Counted from the first letter of the stretch, positions 28,070 to 36,672 are shown. The stretch is DNA of 50,768 nt from JAVBLG01 sp031553655 (GCA_031553655.1 JAVBLG010000095.1:1-50768); one strand, 5' to 3'. Made by a program: numbers and translations. The notes: generated by a model not told the origin, from the letters alone.

Positions 28070-29599
28070 ATGTTTGAAAGCCTCTCGGACAGACTTTCCG
28101 GAGTTTTTCGCAAATTCGCCGGGCGCGGCCAGCTCACGGATGAAAATATTCAGGAGGGCCTGCGTGAAGTGCGCCTGGCTCTTCTTGAAGCCGACGTCAA
28201 CTTCAAAGTTGTCAAGGAATTTGTAGAGCGGGTACGCGAAAAATGCCTGGGCCAGGAGGTTCTCAAAGGCGTCAGCCCGGCCCAACAGGTGGTTCGGGTG
28301 GTGCACGACGAACTTGTGGCGCTGCTTGGAGGCGAAACCGCCGGACTTGACCTGCGCGGCCGCCAACCGGCTGTAATAATGATGGTGGGTCTGCAAGGTT
28401 CGGGCAAAACCACTTCGGCCGGCAAAATAGCCAACAGACTGCGCAAACAAAAAATGCGCCCTTATTTTGCCCCGGCCGACGTTTATCGGCCCGCCGCCAT
28501 TGATCAGCTCAAATCACTGGCCCGACAGCTAGATCTGCCCTGCTTCAACTCGACCACAGACATGAACCCGGTGGACATCTGCCGCCAGGCAGTGGAAGCC
28601 GCCGCGGCCGAACAGGCCACAGTGGTCATTCTGGACACCGCCGGTCGCCTGCATGTGGACGAAGCGCTTATGCAGGAGCTTGAGGCCATCAAAGCTACGG
28701 TGAACCCGCAGGAAATTCTTTTTGTGGCCGACGCCATGACCGGTCAGGACGCGGTAACCGTGGCCGAAGCCTTTAACGCGCGTCTGGGCATTACCGGTGT
28801 TGTGCTCACCAAGATGGACGGCGACGCCAGGGGCGGGGCAGCCCTTTCAATTAAGTCGGTAACCGGCGCGTCGGTAAAATTTGTGGGCATGGGTGAAAAG
28901 CTCTCAGAACTGGAGGACTTCCACCCCGAGCGTGTTGCCGGACGCATTCTGGGCATGGGCGACGTGCTCACGCTCATTGAGAAGGCCCAGGGCACCATTG
29001 AGGCCGAGGAAGCGGAAGAACTGGCCCGCAAGATGCAAAAAGCCAAGTTCGATCTGGAAGATTTCCGCACCCAGATGCGTCGCGTAAAGCAAATGGGCTC
29101 TCTGGAATCGTTGCTCAAGCTCATTCCCGGCATGGGGGCTCTGCGCGAAAAAATGGCCGGAGCCACTCTTCCGGAAAAAGAAATGACCCGCACTGAGGCC
29201 ATAATCAACTCCATGACCATGAAGGAACGGCGCAACCCAGACATACTCAACGGCAGCCGCAGAGCACGCATAGCACGCGGGGCCGGGGTGACCGTGCAGC
29301 AGGTAAATCAATTGCTGCGCCAGTTCGAGCAAATGCGCCAGATGATGAAAGGCATGATGGACGGTAAAATGCCCGGAGGGGGCCGCGCCCCCAAAATGCC
29401 CAGAGGCATGGGCGGCGGAGGAATGGGCGGCCTCGGCGGCATGGGTGGTGGCCTTGGTGGCCTGGGAGGACTTGGCGGCGGCATGGACGCCTTGCCCGAA
29501 GGCGGCCCCAAAAAACCGTCATCCAGTGGCTCAGGATCGGCCGCCAGAAAGAAAAAAAAGAAGCTCGAAAAACAGCAAAACAAGAAAAAAAAGAAATAG
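28070..29599 (+). CDS. ffh: Signal recognition particle protein Ffh
   Basis: Ffh binds 4.5S RNA and signal sequences of nascent membrane proteins and delivers them to FtsY. The start is ATG at 28070 (MFESLSDRLSGVF, the conserved N-terminus); an in-frame TTG at 28040 is less likely. The 509 residues comprise the N domain (1-95), the GTPase domain with GLQGSGKTT (about 108), DTAGR (about 191) and TKMDGDARGG (about 248), and the methionine-rich M domain (about 325-435, with MTRTEAIINSMTMKERRNPDIL and SRRARIARGAG). It is longer than E. coli Ffh (453): after about 440 there is a Gly/Met-rich repeat tail and a final Lys-rich run. First gene of ffh-rpsP-khpA-rimM. Confidence 0.96.
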   Translation: MFESLSDRLSGVFRKFAGRGQLTDENIQEGLREVRLALLEADVNFKVVKEFVERVREKCLGQEVLKGVSPAQQVVRVVHDELVALLGGETAGLDLRGRQPAVIMMVGLQGSGKTTSAGKIANRLRKQKMRPYFAPADVYRPAAIDQLKSLARQLDLPCFNSTTDMNPVDICRQAVEAAAAEQATVVILDTAGRLHVDEALMQELEAIKATVNPQEILFVADAMTGQDAVTVAEAFNARLGITGVVLTKMDGDARGGAALSIKSVTGASVKFVGMGEKLSELEDFHPERVAGRILGMGDVLTLIEKAQGTIEAEEAEELARKMQKAKFDLEDFRTQMRRVKQMGSLESLLKLIPGMGALREKMAGATLPEKEMTRTEAIINSMTMKERRNPDILNGSRRARIARGAGVTVQQVNQLLRQFEQMRQMMKGMMDGKMPGGGRAPKMPRGMGGGGMGGLGGMGGGLGGLGGLGGGMDALPEGGPKKPSSSGSGSAARKKKKKLEKQQNKKKKK

Positions 29600-29720
29600 G
29601 GAAATGTTCCAAATAACGGCATTACAGTTATAAATATTTGGAATGAAAGTGGTAAAAAGCCTCTTGCCCTTATTCTAATACCTGATAAACTTTTAAAACA
29701 TACTAATGGAGATTAAAAAT

Positions 29721-29960
29721 ATGGCTGTTAAAGTGAAGTTGTCCCGGATGGGCAGTAAGAAAAATCCCTTTTACCGGGTGGTGGTGGCCGACAGCGAATG
29801 CAGACGCGACGGGCGCCCGTTGGAATATGTCGGCTTTTACAATCCCATGCGTGATCCGGCCGAAGTGAAGCTGGACGCGGAAAAGATTAAAAAATGGCTG
29901 TCACTTGGCGCCACTCCCACCGACACGGTGAGCGCCTTGCTGAAGAAACACCTGGCCTGA
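29721..29960 (+). CDS. rpsP: 30S ribosomal protein S16 (bS16)
   Basis: 79-residue ribosomal protein that stabilises the 5' and central domains of 16S rRNA. MAVKVKLSRMGSKKNPFYRVV is the canonical S16 start, followed by RDGRPLEYVGFYNPM and KKWLSLGATPTDTV. The ATG at 29721 has GGAG 10 bases upstream. Between ffh and this gene (29600-29720) lies a 9-bp inverted repeat, TTCCAAATA...TATTTGGAA (29607-29643), without a T run. Confidence 0.97.
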   Translation: MAVKVKLSRMGSKKNPFYRVVVADSECRRDGRPLEYVGFYNPMRDPAEVKLDAEKIKKWLSLGATPTDTVSALLKKHLA

Positions 29961-29967
29961 CGGGAAT

Positions 29968-30007
29968 AAGGGGCGCCCGCCAAGGCAGGAAGCTGGCAGA
30001 GCCCCTT
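29968..30007 (+). other. Stem-loop between rpsP and khpA
   Basis: AAGGGGC (29968-29974) pairs with GCCCCTT (30001-30007); inside, shorter GCC/GGC pairings are possible. There is no long T run. It may set relative expression of the ribosomal protein and downstream genes. Confidence 0.45.
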
Positions 30008-30035
30008 TACTGTCACACAAGCTAAGGTGGTTACT

Positions 30036-30269
30036 ATGTTGAAAGATCTCATAGAATTCGTCGCAAAATCACTGGTGGATAAGCCCGAGGAAGTTCTGGT
30101 GACTGAAGTGGAAGGCGAACAGACTTGCGTTTTGGAGCTTAAGGTAGCCAAAGAAGATATAGGAAAGGTTATCGGCAAGCAGGGACGCACCGCCAGAGCC
30201 ATGCGCACTATTCTGGGCGCGGCATCCACCAAAGCAAAAAAACGGGCTGTACTGGAAATTCTGGAGTAA
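30036..30269 (+). CDS. khpA: KH-domain RNA-binding protein KhpA
   Basis: A 77-residue single type II KH domain protein with the GxxG loop in GKVIGKQGRTARAMRTIL. KhpA proteins bind RNA broadly, often with KhpB, and influence cell size and translation in firmicutes; the role in this lineage is inferred. The start is ATG at 30036, with AAGGTGG upstream; the GTG at 30027 is part of that ribosome site. It is 11 bases before rimM, in the usual rpsP-khpA-rimM order. Confidence 0.93.
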   Translation: MLKDLIEFVAKSLVDKPEEVLVTEVEGEQTCVLELKVAKEDIGKVIGKQGRTARAMRTILGAASTKAKKRAVLEILE

Positions 30270-30280
30270 TCAGCCCGTTT

Positions 30281-30832
30281 ATGCTTGAAAGTGATTTGGT
30301 TCATCTTGGAACACTGGCGCGAGCGCACGGCCTGAAGGGTGAAGTGGGGGTTTATTGGCATGCCGAAACCCTTGATCCTCTGCAAGGTGTGATCTATCTG
30401 CGCAATGGTGATGGTAAACCCTTTCCCGCGCGTGTAACGGGTGTGCGAATGCACAAAGGGTATCCTTTGATCGCCATCCGAGGAATTGAAGATCGCACTG
30501 CGGCCGAGGCCCTGCGCGGACACAAGGTACTTATACCGCGTTCGTCCCTTCCCGAACCCGACGAAGGCGAATTCTACATTGTGGATATTGAAGGATGCTC
30601 CGTCTACCTCGCCGGAGAAGACGCCATAAATAAAAGGCGTTTCGGCGTGGTAGGCGGAGTTGACTTTTCCTCCGGGCAGGAAATATGGCAACTGCGCACC
30701 GACGACGGGCAAGAGGCGCTGTTTCCCGCTGTGCCAGAGTTTGTGCGTGAGATCAACATAGAAACAAAAACAGTAATCATCGATCCGCCTCCAGGACTTT
30801 TTGAAATTTACCTTGGGGGGGACGAACAGTAA
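30281..30832 (+). CDS. rimM: 16S rRNA processing protein RimM
   Basis: RimM binds S19 and the 30S head during late 30S assembly. The 183-residue product has the N-terminal beta-barrel (LGTLARAHGLKGEVGVY, the family signature; IRGIEDRTAAEALRGHKVLI) and a C-terminal PRC-barrel domain beginning EGEFYIVDIEG and ending PPPGLFEIY. Length is normal. In most bacteria trmD and rplS follow; here a UDP-sugar enzyme starts 13 bases downstream instead. Confidence 0.95.
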   Translation: MLESDLVHLGTLARAHGLKGEVGVYWHAETLDPLQGVIYLRNGDGKPFPARVTGVRMHKGYPLIAIRGIEDRTAAEALRGHKVLIPRSSLPEPDEGEFYIVDIEGCSVYLAGEDAINKRRFGVVGGVDFSSGQEIWQLRTDDGQEALFPAVPEFVREINIETKTVIIDPPPGLFEIYLGGDEQ

Positions 30833-30845
30833 AAGCGGAAAAAAC

Positions 30846-31787
30846 ATGCACCTACGCAAACGAATTCTGGTCACCGGCGGCGCCGGTTTTCTCGGCTCGC
30901 ATCTTTGTGAACGGCTTTTGAAAAACGGCGACGAAGTCATCTGCCTGGACAACTTTTTCACCAGTACCAAGCAGAATGTGGAACATCTATTCGACAACAA
31001 ACGTTTCGAACTTATGCGCCACGACGTCACTTTTCCGCTTTTCATAGAAGTGGATGAAATCTACAACCTGGCCTGCCCGGCCTCGCCCATACATTACCAA
31101 CACGACCCGGTGCAAACCATCAAAACCTGCGTGCATGGGGCCATTAATATGCTTGGCTTGGCCAAGCGCCTCAAAGCCAAAATATATCAGGCCTCCACTT
31201 CCGAGGTGTATGGCGACCCGGACGTACACCCCCAGACCGAAGATTACTGGGGCAATGTAAACCCCATTGGTGAGCGCTCGTGCTACGACGAAGGCAAGCG
31301 TTGCGCCGAAGCTTTATTCTTTTCCTATTACCGCCAGAACAATCTGGCCATCAAGGTTGGCCGCATTTTCAATACCTATGGGCCGCGCATGCACCCCAAT
31401 GACGGGCGTGTGGTCTCTAACTTCATTGTCCAGGCCCTGGCCGGAAAGCCTCTGACCATATACGGCGACGGCAGCCAGACCCGTTCATTCTGCTATGTGG
31501 ATGATCTTGTGGACTGCATGATCCGTTTTATGAACAGCCCCACAGAATTCATAGGCCCCATGAATATGGGCAATCCCGGCGAGTTTACCGTAAAGCAGCT
31601 GGCCGATCTGGTCATTGAACTCACTGGGTCCAAGTCACAAATCGAGTGTCTGCCGCTGCCAAAGGACGATCCCCGCCAACGCCGGCCCGATATTTCCCTG
31701 GCCAAAGAAAAATTGGGGTGGGAACCAAAGACAGCCCTGAGGGGAGGGTTGGTGCGTACTATTGATTATTTCCGTAGCATTTCTTAA
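30846..31787 (+). CDS. UDP-glucuronate decarboxylase (UDP-xylose synthase)
   Basis: Makes UDP-xylose and CO2 from UDP-glucuronate with bound NAD. The 313-residue SDR protein has the NAD motif TGGAGFLGSHL (TGxxGxxG), VDEIYNLACPASPIHYQ, the catalytic STSEVYGDP region and YDEGKRCAE (YxxxK), then RIFNTYGPRMHPNDGRVVSNF, which is distinctive of the UXS family. The start is ATG at 30846 (MHLRKRILVTGG); upstream in-frame codons overlap rimM. It is apparently transcribed with rimM and ends at a very strong hairpin (31829-31895). With the 4-epimerase at 36848 it points to uronate/pentose-containing surface polysaccharide. Confidence 0.93.
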   Translation: MHLRKRILVTGGAGFLGSHLCERLLKNGDEVICLDNFFTSTKQNVEHLFDNKRFELMRHDVTFPLFIEVDEIYNLACPASPIHYQHDPVQTIKTCVHGAINMLGLAKRLKAKIYQASTSEVYGDPDVHPQTEDYWGNVNPIGERSCYDEGKRCAEALFFSYYRQNNLAIKVGRIFNTYGPRMHPNDGRVVSNFIVQALAGKPLTIYGDGSQTRSFCYVDDLVDCMIRFMNSPTEFIGPMNMGNPGEFTVKQLADLVIELTGSKSQIECLPLPKDDPRQRRPDISLAKEKLGWEPKTALRGGLVRTIDYFRSIS

Positions 31788-31828
31788 GGGGCGGCTCTAA
31801 AAAACGCCTTTTGCCCCTTGGCTGCGTC

Positions 31829-31895
31829 AAACAGCATTCCGGAACCGGGGATGGCCCAAAGAGGCCTATCCCCGGTTCCGGAATGCTGTTTTTCT
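31829..31895 (+). terminator. Very long hairpin terminator between convergent genes
   Basis: A perfect 24-bp stem (arms 31829-31852 and 31868-31891, containing CATTCCGGAACCGGGG) continues, after one bulged T, into a GGCC/GGCC pair and a 6-base loop. It is followed by a T run on the + strand (31889-31893), so it acts at least on the + strand. A- and T-rich flanks on the other side suggest it may also work for the opposing DUF3179 gene. Confidence 0.88.
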
Positions 31896-31924
31896 TGCCA
31901 AGAACCAAAATTCATTTTTTTTAT

Positions 31925-31959
31925 AGCATTTCGCTCATTTCATTCGCAAAACGCTCTAA
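31925..31959 (-). repeat. R1 palindromic repeat, copy B
   Basis: Reverse-strand reading TTAGAGCGTTTTGCGAATG...; about 36 bases are identical to copy A at 15517-15553. It lies 35 bases after the stop of the DUF3179 gene, in the same orientation relative to that gene as the other copies. Confidence 0.85.
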
Positions 31960-31994
31960 TCATCAAACTACAAAACACGACAGGTCATTCACGC

Positions 31995-33125
31995 TCACTG
32001 CCCCATCGGCTTCAACTGCAAAAATTTCTTGTCCACTTCTCCCGGCCCTGGCACAAGATAAGTCTCCGGATTAATGGAATACCAGGAGAACCACATGGCA
32101 TAAACGCCGAAATACTCTTTCATTCCGGCTCCATCCATAGATCCGCGTATGGCCTTGCCTGTGGAGGGATTCCATTGCGTGCGTGTGGCCAAATCCAGTA
32201 GCTGCCCATTGCTGTACACGAAAAGCGAAGGCTTTTCCCATATCTGCCGGTCATAAATGCGCACCACGTCCAAAGTGCGGTCATGTACAGCCAACAGCGG
32301 ATTTGGCCCCAAAAAGAAATTAACAGTGCCGTTTTTCTTCACATAATTAATGTCCACAGCCAAGAGGGCATTATCTATCTCCAGCCCGAGAATCGGATTT
32401 TTATGCGGCAGGCGCTTGTCTATGCGTTTTACCGGATAAATCAGCCGGTCATTATAATAATAGCTGTCTTTGCGCAAGTAGCTGCCATAAGGATCACGCG
32501 CATAGGCCTTACCGGCATCTTTGGGCACGGCCAACACCGGCGCGTCCGGAAAAAACCGGCTGGCGGCCCGCCAGGTGGTCCAGAACACGGGCAGAGTTAC
32601 CAGACCTCGCCCACGCAAGGGTCCTTCAAAGGACAGGCCAAAAATTTGCAGCCACAGGCTTCCGGTATTGCGGTCAATCAGGACGTCATTGCCTTCATAT
32701 AGCTTACCCTGAGAGTCCAGAATAAGATTGGAGCCGCCCATGGTGCTGCGATAGGCTGCCATGGAACCTGTTATGGGGCTGTAAGTAATGACGTAGGCCA
32801 CATCATCTATGACCTCGTTGACCACCTGATGCCACACCATGATACGCTGAGGGTAAATGCGCGGCCCTTCGGGAAACAGAACCACAAAAACCTGGTCATT
32901 ATAGTCCGTAGACAAATCCGCCGCTCCCACCCGAACATATTCCGGACGGTACAAGGAGGGAATACTGCCGTAAGCTACCGATGTATCAATGAGATTGGAT
33001 GCTATATTGTCCAAATCCTGAATGGAGCGCGGCCGCGCCTCGGCGGAAGAAGCGGAAAAGCAAAGCAGCAAAGACGTAAGCGCTAAAAAAAGGGGGAAAC
33101 GTGTTTTAGAATTGCAATTTGGCAT
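31995..33125 (-). CDS. DUF3179 domain-containing exported protein
   Basis: 376 residues with a signal peptide (about 1-30, FPLFLALTSLLLCFSASSAEA). The rest matches the DUF3179 family: GPRIYPQRIMVWHQVVNEVI, YVITYSPITGSMAAYR, LIDRNTGSLWLQIFGLSFEGPL, TTWRAASRFFPDAPVLAV and ARDPYGSYLRKDSYYY. The family is of unknown function and usually has TYCPLTG where this protein has TYSPITG, so a commonly conserved Cys is Ser. AAGGTC precedes the ATG. Expected location is periplasm or cell surface. No functional partner is evident in the neighbourhood. Confidence 0.85.
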   Translation of the reverse strand: MPNCNSKTRFPLFLALTSLLLCFSASSAEARPRSIQDLDNIASNLIDTSVAYGSIPSLYRPEYVRVGAADLSTDYNDQVFVVLFPEGPRIYPQRIMVWHQVVNEVIDDVAYVITYSPITGSMAAYRSTMGGSNLILDSQGKLYEGNDVLIDRNTGSLWLQIFGLSFEGPLRGRGLVTLPVFWTTWRAASRFFPDAPVLAVPKDAGKAYARDPYGSYLRKDSYYYNDRLIYPVKRIDKRLPHKNPILGLEIDNALLAVDINYVKKNGTVNFFLGPNPLLAVHDRTLDVVRIYDRQIWEKPSLFVYSNGQLLDLATRTQWNPSTGKAIRGSMDGAGMKEYFGVYAMWFSWYSINPETYLVPGPGEVDKKFLQLKPMGQ

Positions 33126-33142
33126 ATATTGACCTTTATAGT

Positions 33143-33165
33143 ATTTTACTTTTGAAATTATCTAT
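33143..33165 (+). repeat. Partial R1 companion block
   Basis: ATTTTACTTTTGAAATTATC resembles the block TTTTGCTTTTGAAATTATCC that accompanies R1 copy A and, in inverted form, copy D. The palindrome itself is missing here. It lies just upstream of the DUF3179 gene. Confidence 0.5.
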
Positions 33166-33248
33166 TACCAAAAAATGAGGAGCTTTGTTCATAAGGCGAA
33201 ACAAATACGAGCAAAACGGATTTTCCGCGAAAAGGCAAGAAAGGTCCA

Positions 33249-33282
33249 CAAAAAAAATGCCCGCATGCGAAGTACGGGCATT
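33249..33282 (-). terminator. Intrinsic terminator of the NYN gene
   Basis: On the reverse strand AATGCCCG (33282-33275), an 11-base loop, and CGGGCATT (33263-33256), running into T residues (33257-33250). It lies 37 bases after the NYN gene's stop. Confidence 0.9.
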
Positions 33283-33318
33283 TCCCGGCTTTTGCGCCGC
33301 AAATGTAGAAAGTATTAG

Positions 33319-33906
33319 TTATTCATTTAAATACTCTGAATTACCGGCTGTTTCGCCATTGCGCTCTTCAAGAAGGGCCTGTTGAATAAACCAATCTTCG
33401 CGTATGCGCCAGGAAACCGCGGCAGTGAAAGATGGAGATGAGTGACCAACGGAAAGTACCAGGGTTCTGCGGGCATGCTCTTGCAAACGAATGAGCAGAG
33501 GAGTGAAATCGGCATCTCCGGAAAGAATTATAAATTCGTCAAAACGTGTGGTATGCGACAAATCATCCATACAGTCCATGACCATATGGATATCGGTGCT
33601 GGTTTTGCCCTGATTCGTAAGAGGGGGGCAATCCACCACTCTGAAAGCGGCACGGGTAAAATTATGCCTGAAATCATGATAGCATTGCGGATTAAGATAA
33701 CACATGCGCTTCAAAATACGTCTGCGCACTCCATCGCCATACAACATACGCAGGGCATGTATTTCCAACCACTTAACCCATCGGTGAGGCATGGTGCCGA
33801 AAGCTTTGGCCGCTTCAGAATCCATTTCCAGCAATCTTGTATATATATTATCAAAATCTATATACAAAGCGCTGTATACTTCCTCAAAGCCGGCAAACCG
33901 TCCCAT
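33319..33906 (-). CDS. NYN (PIN-like) domain putative ribonuclease
   Basis: A 195-residue protein of the NYN/LabA-like family. Acidic metal-binding motifs are in place: LYIDFDN (about 14-20), STDIHMVMDCMD (about 103-114) and ILSGDADFTPLL (about 127-138), the usual four Asp positions of PIN-like nucleases. Many NYN proteins carry C-terminal LOTUS/OST-HTH RNA-binding domains; here the protein ends about 35 residues after the fold, so it is a stand-alone nuclease domain. AGGAGA precedes the ATG. It has its own terminator. RNA target unknown; activity is inferred from conserved residues. Confidence 0.85.
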   Translation of the reverse strand: MGRFAGFEEVYSALYIDFDNIYTRLLEMDSEAAKAFGTMPHRWVKWLEIHALRMLYGDGVRRRILKRMCYLNPQCYHDFRHNFTRAAFRVVDCPPLTNQGKTSTDIHMVMDCMDDLSHTTRFDEFIILSGDADFTPLLIRLQEHARRTLVLSVGHSSPSFTAAVSWRIREDWFIQQALLEERNGETAGNSEYLNE

Positions 33907-33951
33907 ATTTTCTCCTAAAAAATAAAAATTCGCTTCCCTGTATCAATAAAT

Positions 33952-35622
33952 TCAAGGCTGCTTTTTGACTAAGGTATAAATACCATTAGTCCAGAGCACA
34001 GAACCAAATTCTTGCAGCATAGTCAAGTCTTGTGGCCTGTTGCTTATTATGTATTCGGCATTATATTTTATAGCGCAATTTATATAAGAGGTTGGGGACT
34101 CATCAAGGCACATTCTAATATTATCCCATAATTTTAACTGGTTTACAGCTTTGGCGTAGTAAAGCACGCCAGGATCTTTCCTGCAATATATCAAACTGCG
34201 CTGGGCATCGTACCTTATAGCTTGCTCTTCGCCCAGCGCTAGAATAGCCGCGCCTGGTTCCGTGAATTTTTTAACCGCCTCAATCATTTGCGCACGGTTT
34301 ATATTAGAAGCATAAACCGAGGAAAAACGTTCTTTATCTATATTGTTCCAATAGTAAAACAAGCTGTTACGTATTAAATCCTGGCTGCCGCCAATAAAAA
34401 AGCCTATACATACAAGAGCAAAAATAATCTTCGCGCCGCGATAATATTTTTGCCCCTTTTTCACAGCAAGCCCCATAAAAGGAGTCGATGCCAGGAAAAT
34501 AGCGGAAATTGATAAAAAAACCAGAAAACGTAATGTCCGTATCAAATCAAATTCAAAATGATGCCGATTGAGCATCCGCGAAATTTCCTGATCCGCGGTG
34601 AACATGACTACACCTATGCACAAGGTGCCTATGGTCCACATGCCAAGCTGCCGCAGCAAAGCCTTTTCGCGCTCGCCGCCGAAGCGTTTTATAATCACTG
34701 CGGAAAAAATAGCCAGCGGAAAAACAGGCAAAACAGTATAATGGAGAACAAATTTTGCTATGCCTTTAAAATATTCCGTAAATTCAATATCAAAGCGCAC
34801 ACGTAAAATATGGCGCATAAAAGCGGCATCGTCCGGGCCAAGGCTGACGCCCGGTTTCAGATAATGGGCGGCAAACGGCCCGGCAGCAACAAGAAAACAC
34901 AGGCCGCAAAAGATCATCCATACAAGATGGCGCGGCCAGGAAGCCCCAGCCGGACGGCATATCAGAAAGCCCAGCCAGAATCCCAGGGCCATTGGCAGAG
35001 TGCTTATGGAATGCACATAAATCAAAAGCCCGGTTGCGGCCATAAAAACAGGCCACAGGCGGGGTTTTTGCAAAATGCTCAGGGCCACGCAGGCATAAAA
35101 ACCGAAAAGGGCGGAAAAGGTCGTGCGCGGTGTATAATCAGGATAGCCCGCCCCCCAATAGGTGCCCCACAAAATCCAGTAGCACTGCCCCATCAAAATG
35201 GAAAACACCAGGGCCAGGCCGCGCTTTTGTGTAAGCTTCAAACCAAGTAAATAAAAGCCCAGGTAATGCAGAAAAATATGTATGCCGGTCAGTTTGAGGT
35301 AACCCAGCCCATAGTGCCCATCTTCGGTGAAAAAGCGGATCAGGGGCAGATGTATGGTGCTGTAAGTGTCATAGTAGTCGGGATTGCTGTAGGTAAGATC
35401 TTTGGCAAAGGCCTGCGGATTATCCTTGGCGGCGGCTAAAACAGCTATCTGCGCCGGGTCCGAAGACAGGCTGGTGCCGTTGAAGGATATGGCGATACGC
35501 CCGTGCTGTACTGCCGCGCTCAAAAGGGCCAGCAGCAGAATTCCCATTATCTCAAAACGATACTTATAGAAAAAGCCGTTTTCCATAAAAAAATTTTTCA
35601 AGCTATTGTCAAGGATTCTCAA
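33952..35622 (-). CDS. Polytopic membrane protein, possibly a GT-C glycosyltransferase
   Basis: 556 residues with about ten hydrophobic helices (first near 22-40, ILLLALLSAAVQ) and a soluble C-terminal part from about 440. After the first helix a periplasmic loop contains SSDPAQIAVLAAAKDNP and YSNPDYYDTYST; acidic loops of this kind occur in GT-C enzymes that use polyprenyl-phosphate sugars. No precise family was recognised. It lies 24 bases after the DPM1-like glycosyltransferase gene and is probably cotranscribed: such pairs make and then transfer a lipid-linked sugar. The start is uncertain: TTG at 35622 (MRILDN...) or ATG at 35586 (MENGFF...), both with poor ribosome sites. Confidence 0.7.
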   Translation of the reverse strand: MRILDNSLKNFFMENGFFYKYRFEIMGILLLALLSAAVQHGRIAISFNGTSLSSDPAQIAVLAAAKDNPQAFAKDLTYSNPDYYDTYSTIHLPLIRFFTEDGHYGLGYLKLTGIHIFLHYLGFYLLGLKLTQKRGLALVFSILMGQCYWILWGTYWGAGYPDYTPRTTFSALFGFYACVALSILQKPRLWPVFMAATGLLIYVHSISTLPMALGFWLGFLICRPAGASWPRHLVWMIFCGLCFLVAAGPFAAHYLKPGVSLGPDDAAFMRHILRVRFDIEFTEYFKGIAKFVLHYTVLPVFPLAIFSAVIIKRFGGEREKALLRQLGMWTIGTLCIGVVMFTADQEISRMLNRHHFEFDLIRTLRFLVFLSISAIFLASTPFMGLAVKKGQKYYRGAKIIFALVCIGFFIGGSQDLIRNSLFYYWNNIDKERFSSVYASNINRAQMIEAVKKFTEPGAAILALGEEQAIRYDAQRSLIYCRKDPGVLYYAKAVNQLKLWDNIRMCLDESPTSYINCAIKYNAEYIISNRPQDLTMLQEFGSVLWTNGIYTLVKKQP

Positions 35623-35646
35623 AAAGCTGCCCCACTACCCAAAAGT

Positions 35647-36672
35647 TTAATGTCGGCCGGACGGACGCTCCGGGGTATAGCCCGGGTTATGGTTGCGGCT
35701 TATAATAGCCTCCATATCCAGGCGACGGTGATAGGCCATGACGTCCAGAATCAGGCCAACGCAAAAAAGCAGCACGGCCAGAATTTGTACGGAAGCAGCC
35801 AGAATTGCGGTCGGCACCTTGTATATGTAATGGAAGCGAGCGTATTCAAGAATCACCGGAAAGCCTATGGCAAAACCGCACAGTGAAACCAGCATAGCCA
35901 GCACACTAAAAAAGGCCAGCGGTTTGTAAAAGCGAATAATATTGAAAATGGCCAGCAGCACACGGAAGCCGTCGCGGAAGGTGTGTAGCTTGGAAAAACT
36001 GCCGCAGGGCCTATCCTGATAGCGCACAGGCACTTCCAGGCATCGGAAACGACCCTGAGCGGCAAAAATACTCATTTCCGTCTCAATTTGAAAACCTTCG
36101 GCCATAAGAGGATAGCTGCGCACAAAGGATCTACTCATGGCGCGGTATCCGCTCATAATATCCGTAAAATTGGAGGCGCAGACCATATTGACCAGAAATT
36201 GCACCAGCTTGTTGCCAAAGTCATGCAGAGGGCGGGTATTTTCGCGCGCATAGTCGCCTTCGGAATGGCGGTCGCCCACCACCACGTCAGCCTGCCCCGA
36301 GGCAACAGGATTCACCAGTTCCCATAATTGATCCGCCGGATAGGTGCAGTCGGCGTCGGCCATCACATAAATATCGGCCTCCACTTCGAGAAATGCCCGG
36401 CGCACGGCATTACCTTTGCCCTGCCGCCGTTCATTTATTACCGCGCCCGGAGCGCCCAGCTCCATCAATTTTTTCTTGGCCGCTCCTTCAGTATTGTCGC
36501 TTGAATTGTTGTTAATTACATAGATGGCGGCCTCGGGCGCGACCGCATGAAAGCTTTCTATGGTCGCCTCTATTGTTGATTCCTCGTTGTAAGCCGGCAA
36601 AATAATGGCTATACTCGGCTTCTCGTCAAGGGCCTGCTCGGCGCAAGGGGGCATATGATGTTCGCTGCTCAT
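35647..36672 (-). CDS. DPM1/ArnC-like family 2 glycosyltransferase with C-terminal membrane helices
   Basis: 341 residues. The GT2 domain starts IAIILPAYNEESTIEATI, with INNNSSDNT, the RRQGKGNAVRRAF loop, MADADCTYP (DxD) and DIMSGYRAMSRSF, all typical of dolichol/undecaprenyl-phosphate sugar transferases. Two hydrophobic segments near 255-280 and 290-320 anchor it in the inner membrane. AAGGAGGAAT lies directly before the ATG, the strongest ribosome site in this region. With the following GT-C-like gene it probably forms a module that builds a polyprenyl-phosphate sugar and moves it onto a glycan. The sugar is unknown. Confidence 0.87.
   Translation of the reverse strand: MSSEHHMPPCAEQALDEKPSIAIILPAYNEESTIEATIESFHAVAPEAAIYVINNNSSDNTEGAAKKKLMELGAPGAVINERRQGKGNAVRRAFLEVEADIYVMADADCTYPADQLWELVNPVASGQADVVVGDRHSEGDYARENTRPLHDFGNKLVQFLVNMVCASNFTDIMSGYRAMSRSFVRSYPLMAEGFQIETEMSIFAAQGRFRCLEVPVRYQDRPCGSFSKLHTFRDGFRVLLAIFNIIRFYKPLAFFSVLAMLVSLCGFAIGFPVILEYARFHYIYKVPTAILAASVQILAVLLFCVGLILDVMAYHRRLDMEAIISRNHNPGYTPERPSGRH

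Noticed and set aside
29837..31045. 402-codon reverse-strand open frame opposite rpsP-khpA-rimM
   Set aside because: It runs across four well-recognised genes on the other strand.
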